From: Prinia subflava
Taxonomy: Eukaryota > Chordata > Aves > Passeriformes > Cisticolidae
Assembly (NCBI RefSeq): GCF_021018805.1
Contig: NC_086283.1
Span: 57,613,775 to 57,677,774, forward strand
Direction: 5' to 3'
Length of the DNA stretch: 64,000 nucleotides
Shown: in pieces, positions 49,501 through 64,000 of the stretch
Position numbering within the stretch: position 1 is the stretch's first letter
Layout of the letters: the number at the start of each line of letters is the position of its first letter
Position numbers and translations under genes: made by a program
The notes under the pieces: model-generated
Told to the model about the DNA's origin: nothing
What the model saw: the letters and a program-made list of their open reading frames with translations, nothing else
Database searches by the model: none

Positions 49501-52500
49501 AATTCTTCTTACCCATGGTGGCTATGCTTGGTCCCACCCCTCTGGTTCCACAACTTTTTATGGACTCAGCAGCCCTTTTTAATTCCTCATTACTCACTCT
49601 TCCATTACTTTTGAAGTTAGACGGATTTTCTCTGGTCACTTCCTTTTCTGCTAACCATCCTGCTGTCTGTCTTTTTCCTCCCACTGTGGCCTTGTTTTCC
49701 ACAAATCAGGTCCCTCGTCTGTCATGCAGTCCTCTTGTTCTGGGAACTTATGCAAATCTTTCCTTAGAGCGTCTTCTCTTTTCTTCATTGTTTTTTCATG
49801 ACATTGCATAAGCAAACTTTCTTCTGAGTATATCTGGGCACATCTTTTGGGTCATTAATGTTCCTTCTAAGAGTTTTCATATGTCCTACACAACTGTGCT
49901 TTCCTTAACTCCGTGACCAGAGCGTTTGGGGAATAAATTTAGGAAGGAAGTGCTTTGTGCACATGGCTTACTTTGAGAAGAGTTTAAAGATCTTTTTAGT
50001 CCTTCTGCTTCACAGAAAGTTTGATGAATGAAGTAATCTTCTTATTCATGGTCCAGTGATTTGTGCTAAGAACTTTGGGTACAATCTGTCAATTGAAACA
50101 CAATAAACTCATGCAGACTTAGGGCAGAAATTGCCACTCATACGGTATTGTAATATTTTTTAGCAGCGGCGTCTCTCCATGAAATTAAGAATAAGAAATT
50201 CTATGCATATTTACAACATACAGAAGGAGAAGGAAGTCCAGAAGGCACATCCAGCCTGTGGTGACTTACAGGCTCAGGTACATTTCCAGTCTTCTGGCAT
50301 GGCAGAGATACATTTCCTCATAAATATCTCTCAAAATAGTAACAATCAGACTTGACAAACACCAAACTGACCTGTGTGCTTTCAGAAACCCCACTCTCTT
50401 CTGCAAGAACCATTCAGATGGAAATCTCTAAGTCCTGCAATTCACCAATGCAATACAAAAAGCTGTATGTTACTTTTAAGATAATTCTCCAGAGGAATTA
50501 ATAAATTGAGAACTGATGTTCCTTTGTCATGACAAGGTGGAGTCAATATTCTGGCCAAAATGCAAGCATATGACAAAGTGCTTCCCCTTTGCAACTGCAC
50601 TGCCAGCAGCACACTTTCTCCTGTACACAAAAGTGCAAGGGATTTATACCTGATTGAAAACATTTAATCACCTGGCTACAACTCAGCTAGCAACTGTTCT
50701 GCCAGCGAGCAAATACAGCACTAGCATAACCAGCTAACTGCATTTTCTGCAGACCTAGAGTCTGCTGCTGTGCTCCTGAGTGTGAGTCAGATTGCTGTAT
50801 TTCTGTGTGATAGTCAGATTGCACTAAAACACGTCTCAAGCTGTGCTCATGCACATGCCCCAGCTGACACTTGTCCCCACGGCAGCCAACCTGCACTTCT
50901 GTTGGGCTCCAACCAGCCCAGGGGCAGGGCTCAGTGCTTGCCCAGGCTGGAGGAGGTTCTCCAGCCCCTGAGCTTGTGATGAAGATCAGCCCTGACCTCT
51001 GCACCCCTGGCCTAGTGCCATCTCCAGCTGCGCTCTGTCCCAGTGAGGGAGGCTGTGGCAGTATACCACTCACTGGTGGCTGCACTAGCTGAAACCACAG
51101 GCCAGGACTGGGGCCCAGCAGAGCCTGGGGTGAGATCCCCAGTGGCAAGGTTGTGCTGTGGTGGCATCTAAAGGTCACTGGAGAGCCACAGAGGGGAAGG
51201 ACATGGGGAGGATGCTGAGCAAGAGCCATAAGGTTTTGCATGTTAGCCCTCCATGTGACAAGTGACAATCCATGTGCAGCTGAAGGAGAGGGCCAGACTT
51301 TGGGAGACAGAAAAAGACCCTGGCCCAGGGGGGGAGAGAGACATGGCTCTGATCCTCAGCAGGCTCCATGGCTACAGGCAGGAAAGCTTATTCTTGTATA
51401 CAAGCAGGTGGCATAAGAATATTACGTGGTAAATCAGATAAGCTGCAATCTCGTTATGCCAACAGATGAGTGGGTCAGAAAGGTTTGAGTATAGCTGTCA
51501 ATACAGCATCCTGTAAGGATAATGTCTAATCAAATTGGATTAAACACTTGCAGCTCCTGTCCCCACAGCTTCTTGGTTAGGGAGAAAAACAGTGTTCCCA
51601 TGAAGGAGGAGCACAAAGCATCTTAGCAGCCGGAACACCCCCAGCATGTCCCATCCCTCTTTCTGCTTTCCAGGCAGTGTCTGCATCCAATGCTTTGGAT
51701 ACAGGCCCTAAAATTACTGCTTTTCCTGGGCAGCATGTTTTGCACCACATCAGCCAGATGATTTTATTCCACAAATTTTCAGTCGTTTTCATGCTAGGAC
51801 CAGGGAAAGACTGTCACATGAATTGTTGGGAGAAGAGGAATTTCAGTCCCAGAAATTCCACATTGTTTTCCCAGTTACCAGACAAGCTGGAGGGACAGTT
51901 TAAATATTTGAGGTTTCTAATTGGAACACTGTTTCAATGACATCTACCAACATGCAACAAAGCAGGGTTCTTATGCCAATTCTGCAATTTGGGTTTAAAG
52001 CTATTGGAAACAACTTTGTGCTCCCACACGTGTTTTTATGCTGTGTGACAGTCTAGTGCAGGTTTCCTAAAATAGCAGCCTTATCCTCCTCCAAAATCCT
52101 CCATTGTCTGCCTAAGGCCATTCAAAGAACATTATCCTATTGCAAGCTTAGACTGTATCCACCTCAGTTACCATTGTTATGCCAGCAATTGCTGTCATGG
52201 TGCCACTTGAAAATCCCCAAAGGCCTAGGAAAATTCATGCCTTTTTGCATCATGCTTCTAATTCTGAGTACACCAGCCCACCAAAGGGGTTGCTCTGGCC
52301 CTGGTGGCTCCATTTACAAAGATAATTTAGATTTCCATCTGCCATTCCTACATGGTTTCAATTGCACTAATTTCACAGCCATGGCTTGCCTCAAGAAATA
52401 CTGCCTCAGTTTCTCCACTTCTGCAGAGATAAATATCAGTACATTAGGGCCTTCTTTTGTCCTCCTTATTAAGAGGAAATTTTCTTGCTCAATTTCAAAC

Positions 52501-55500
52501 CCTGAGTGCAGAATCAGGAACTGAGCTCGGATCTTTCATATTTGGAGCCTGGAGTATCACTGCTGGCCATTTATTTTGAACTGAACATAACCTTTCATAC
52601 CAAATGAAGTATGAATATTTGGAAGGTTTGGATCCAAAAGAGTGCCAATTTTGATTCAGTATGAATAGTACATGCTTTTGCTATTTTTCAGCAAATCACA
52701 GCTGAAAAGCACATACAACAATTTTCATAACCCTTTGTGCATCCACAAAGCCTTTTTTTTTGTCGGGAAAACACCACATGGCAGCAAGCCCAAAGGACCT
52801 TCTGTTCCGATGTAGGGCATCCTGAATGCATCCTTTAACCGCATAGCTCTGTCCTGTGACATCCACTTCATATCAGTCCTGGACATTTGATCATTCATAT
52901 GATTCCTGGACTTCTAAACATTTCTGGTAAGTGGCTATGAGCTCCTAGGAGACTTTCTCTCCTTCCACAAATTTGACCTGGCACACAGAGGATCCAATGG
53001 ATCATAAAAACTGCCAAGTATGCTGGACTGTAAGAGGAGCTAAACTTCACTTCAGACTTTCTTCAAAGACCTGGTGTGAGGAAACTTCATTCCTTTGGGA
53101 TAACAGAATCCAAAACGTGTTAGTCCTCTTGAAAGACATTTAATTGGTTTTTTGTTACTCTTCTTCCCTGTCACTGTCGCATGAAATAAGGCTTGTATTT
53201 TACCATGCACTGGAATGGCTCAGATTGCTACTGGAGTAGAATTGAAAGGCAGAAGGCATCCTCCAGCTTTCCTTGTGTCAATCATAAATAAAATTACTCC
53301 CATCTGGGAGGTTTACACAGCTGCAAAGGAAGTTTTTACTGGTGTACAGGCCATGGTTTCCTTACACATAACTGGCCTGACAGGCTGTGGGCCGGAAGGC
53401 TGGACCCACAGAAAAATATGTTTCCCTCCAGCTCTAAGAAGCTGTTTGTCTGTGTCAGTTCCAGCTGGCTGGTGTCATCACATGTGCATCTCTTCTGACT
53501 AGAAACGCTCCCCAGGAAAAAGGATGACACCCCTGTTTCTAGTGGTATCTAAGATAAGGGGGGAACAATATCTTCCCACTGTTTTGGAAGACTTTGATCT
53601 GCAGGTCTAAAATCTACTGTCCTATACAATTATGGAGAGTAGACTGTTCCTTTTTTCTTAACCATAGCCTTTTATATAATTGGGGACTGTTTTGTTAGAA
53701 AAGAGATGACTCAAAAAGAGACATGAGAAACCTCAATCTTTCCTCAAAGGTCACATTTTCCCACTGTTTCCCAGGTGAGACATCTGTTTAGAACAATGTG
53801 GCATAATTTATTATGCAAGAGAAGGTTCACCTTAATGGATGTACACCTCTTTCTGCTTGGAAGTCTTGACACTTTGTGCAGCCTTTGTTAAGCTGAGGTA
53901 GTGGCTCATCCCCAGAAATTCCCCATGTGACTCTTCTCCACATAAGTAGGACTTTCCATGCCCCCTTGGTAAATTCCAGTCCTCTGATCCTGAACACACC
54001 TGCCTGCAATTCAGTTTTAAGATGGTGCTCAAACACATTTACAGACACCTGATCATGGCTTACTCACTGGCTTAATATTTTTCCACCTATCAGTGGAAAT
54101 ACTGAGGTGTGCTACATCTGCTATAACCTCCACAGAGAATCCTACTCAAGAAATTCTACATTTCATTAGTGAGCTACTAAAACAAACCCTTCATCTTTGA
54201 AATACATTTGCCCCCACCTTCTAACTAGCTTGTCTAAGCCCGCACTGTAAGACAAAAGTATCTATTGTGTTATTTCCCCATCTATGGGGAAAGAGTTGTG
54301 ACAGCCATTGCTTTCCTTCTGTCCAGAGACTTCTAGAGGAAATTATGCTGTATGGCACAGTTTGCTCCTGACAAAATCACGAGGGCTGTTACTTGTCTCC
54401 TCTAGTTATGTACATAAACAGGTTTGTATCTATATTTTATTAGAAGCCAAAATTAAAAGATGATCTGTTGTAGAATTCTCCAGTTCTTTCTTTTTCCTAT
54501 TTTGCTGAAAGGATCATTACATCTACTTTTTTCCCTAGACTGTCAAAACCTCAGAAATCTTCCATTAGTTGTCAGAAAAAGTCATTAAGAGTTTAAAGGA
54601 TACTTTACACAACTCTCTAAAAACTTCATTTTTTCAGTACTTTTCTTGATATTCTTGCTCTTACCTATATGATTACCAGAAAATGTTCATTGCTTTTCAT
54701 GTTCCTAATTTAACCTCATGTTTAATCTTGAGTTCTCTGAACTTCCATTTTTACTTGCTCACGGTATTTTTAGACACATCTTCAAGAACTTCACCACAGT
54801 TACACATTTTCTGCCTGTTTTTCTCTTTTTTAAGATTATCAGGAACACATAATTTACAAAATGGCCTGGTTTTTCCAGTATGAAAATTTTATTTTATGGT
54901 CTCACTCACCTGAACTGTGTTCCACCCTCATTTCTCAGCTAGTTCTTGCTGTTGTCTCCAGTCAAAATCATGTCAAAACAAAAATGCTTCTTGGTCTTTC
55001 TGACACCATTTGTACCCAGAAAACTGTTGCAACATGTGAAACCGTGCGGAACAGCCTGCAACCTGAAGTGCTGCCGTTCCTACTAAAACTCCCTGTTGCC
55101 AGCAAGCCCTGTGCTTGGGACAGTCCTGCTTGTTGCTCACAAAAAGGCTTCATGCACCCCATTCTGGAGGCCTGGAGCAGCCCCTCACCATGCCAGATCT
55201 GAGTAGGCCCTTGTTCCTCTGCTAGAACATCATTGTGGAAGGCAGTGTGGCACACATCACCTCCTACAAGTCTTCTTGAGCAATAATTCTATTTTAATAT
55301 CTTGATTGAGAATTACCACAAGAAGCCACCTTCCTCCCAGGCATCCACATTTGGATCAAACCACTCCTGGCAGAAGTGACAATACTCATAGACACAGGCA
55401 GCCTGGACCCTTAGACCCTTACTCCTTGAGGAGGTGAGCTTTGCTTATTTTCCAGCAATGTAGTAGGCGGGATTCATCCTTGTTCTCCAGTAATGGAATC

Positions 55501-56378
55501 TCCTGTGCATTTGTTCAATTCTTCTGAATTATATGGCCTCTGTAGCACTTTGTCTCCCAGCATCACAGTGACCCAAGCCTGCTGTTTGCAGTGTTGTGGC
55601 TTCATTGAGGTGAAACTACTCCTGTTCCTCACAGCCATAATTCTCCCCCTTTCTCCACTGGTAGTGAGGAGGGAAATATTTCTATTTTCCCAGTTTGCTT
55701 GGTGTGCGTTATTGATTTCGTCTGCAGGGCTTATCCCACGTTTCCTCAGAGCGCTTCCATTCAGCAATCCCAAACAGAAGCTCTCCAGATTCCTTCCTAT
55801 ATGGATGCCACAAAGAGTCATGTTTTCCTGTCATGGCTTTTACTAGCAAGAAACAAAGACCATAGACCTTGCCAATTCAGTTCAAACCCTGGACTAAAAT
55901 ATTCAGGATTGGTGCTTCCCTTAGAGAACAGCCCTTACAGGAGCTGCTATAGAGCCATGCAATAGTAAAGAGAGTCCTGAAAGAGCAGCATTACCTCAAC
56001 ATTTTTGTTTTGGCCACTGAGTTCTTTCGTGAAGAATGCATTTCCTGCTACTGCTGGGAGCTGGGAGAGCAGAAATAATAAGATGGTCACCTTGTTAGCC
56101 AAGGATTAGGCCCAAGCAGTATATATTTAATTAGACTTTAAAGAGCTTATTTCAATGTTAGGAGATGCACTCCTTCCCTGTTGCTGCTCCCTCAACAGAA
56201 TTGTTTCAGTTAGTGTTCTGTTTATCCAGAGAAAGGGGAGTGTTTTCAGACATTGTGAGTACTCAGTTTTTGTTTGCAGTTAGATTAAGAAGAGTAAAGT
56301 TGACCCAAAGCTCTTGTAGAGGTCATCTAATCTCTTTGGTTGAGAAGATCCGTCCTCCCACAGACTCACCTTCAGCAT

Positions 56379-56386
56379 TATAAAGG
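56379..56386 (+). promoter_or_regulatory. PDE6B TATA box
   Basis: TATAAAGG, 173 bp before the PDE6B ATG. GGATTA lies upstream at 56103-56108 and TAATCC downstream at 56439-56444, both CRX-type cores. The expected start of transcription is near 56410. Confidence 0.6.
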
Positions 56387-56551
56387 AATACATCTTCCTG
56401 ATGACAAGCTCTCTTGGCAGGGATACCTCAAACTTGGTTAATCCAGAAGCAGCATCTTCTATTACAAAAATTTAAGAGACACATGAGAAGTTAGAGTGCT
56501 GCTTGCATATCTTTGGACTACTACTTACTCACAAGATCCAGGGCATTCACA

Positions 56552-63171
<6,620 letters not shown>

Positions 63172-64000
63172 GTAAGTGCCCAGTCCCTTTATGCTAGGGA
63201 CTGACACAGGGTGTAGCTAAAAACAAGGTTCCTCACATTTTAAAGACACCCATGGGGGGAAATGTAAAGGACTGATAGAGAATCAAGAGTCAGAATGTTA
63301 GTGGATGCTTCAACTCCCATTTTCATGGGATAAAGATTTCCTCAAGGGCATTGGGATCCTGACTTGGAAGTCAGGCTCCAAAATCCACTGCAACAAGTGG
63401 TTCCTTTTAGATGCAGAAATGAGCTGTCTTGATTGCCTGCAATTTTCCACTCTCCTTGCCAGGCAGAGGCATCACTCTCTGCCTTGCCTTCCCTGTGTCA
63501 GTGTCTGAGCTTCATCCAGGATGCCCTTGTGCTGAGGTTTCCTTGCTTCTCTCCAATCCTTCTATCACTGTCCCCATCTTAAGACTACCTCTGGCCTGCT
63601 CTCCCATCCTGACACATTGGGACTCCCTCTTTCTAAGAACTGTCCTCTCTTCTTGCCACTGCATTTTCCAGAGGTGCCTTGGGCAGCTTAGACAAATCTG
63701 ACACAAGAGAGGTTTCCCTCAGTTCTGGTAACACTGCTTTAAATTAGTGTATGTGCTGAAAAAGAGGCCCCCATTTCTTGGGAACAGCAGTGTTCACAGT
63801 TTAGGCTGGCAGACATCCTTAGCCAGGAACCTCCTTTTACCTTTCTCTGTGTTGAAGGTCTGAAACATGGCCTTCACTCCCAGGAAATACTTTCTATAAA
63901 GTCTCTGAAAACTGTTATTTTATTGTTTCTTTAGTTTTGAATCCTTGAAGGGAAAATATGTACTTATTACTTATGGATAATTTTTGCTTGTGCATATGGA

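Larger units (their letters stand above)
44370..56378. other. Intergenic region between divergent purpurin and PDE6B
   Basis: About 12 kb with no gene I can support. Single long open frames occur at 48928-49443 (plus) and 50687-51268 (minus) but match nothing known. The 50860-51360 block is GC-rich. Candidate homeodomain sites TAATCC/GGATTA occur at 45797, 45808, 48090, 51537 and 56103. A 16-bp direct repeat lies at 46526-46563. Confidence 0.65.

Noticed and set aside
56513..56551. Upstream extension of the PDE6B frame from a TTG
   Set aside because: No ATG in this stretch; the ATG at 56552 gives the family N-terminus MSxSE.

Overview
The window is vertebrate nuclear DNA: multi-exon genes with GT-AG introns, AT-rich intergenic sequence, and almost no recognisable interspersed repeats. 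An intact purpurin gene, a photoreceptor lipocalin described from chick retina, points to a bird or close sauropsid relative. The species cannot be fixed from the sequence alone. I rebuilt four genes exon by exon; every junction used has AG/GT signals and keeps the reading frame.

Layout: (1) 527-1177, minus strand: first coding exon of SLC26A1, a sulfate/anion exchanger; the rest lies left of the window. (2) 20884-31908, plus strand: exons 3-14 (human numbering) of IDUA, lysosomal alpha-L-iduronidase, with both catalytic glutamates and the stop codon; exons 1-2 were not found and should lie left of the window. In human, SLC26A1 sits antisense inside IDUA intron 2, and the order here fits that same nesting with an intron 2 of at least 20 kb. 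(3) 37515-44235, minus strand: complete purpurin, 196 codons in five coding exons plus a non-coding first exon. (4) 56552-63171 and beyond, plus strand: exons 1-6 of PDE6B, the rod cGMP phosphodiesterase beta subunit, running off the right end.

IDUA and purpurin are tail to tail across about 2.5-5.4 kb, depending on which IDUA poly(A) site is used. Purpurin and PDE6B are head to head across about 12.2 kb. The right half is therefore a divergent pair of photoreceptor genes. TAATCC/GGATTA motifs, the core recognised by CRX/OTX homeodomain proteins, lie next to both promoters, and one inverted pair lies between them. The left half pairs two genes of sulfated glycosaminoglycan and sulfate metabolism: IDUA degrades heparan and dermatan sulfate in the lysosome, and SLC26A1 moves sulfate across the plasma membrane.

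I found no CRISPR array, mobile-element ORF, rRNA or tRNA, and nothing that looks like a wholly new system. The points most worth a second look are the photoreceptor gene pair and its homeodomain sites, an 18-bp perfect hairpin 3' of IDUA, a 107-bp GAT microsatellite in IDUA intron 6, and residue-level differences in IDUA and PDE6B from the human proteins.
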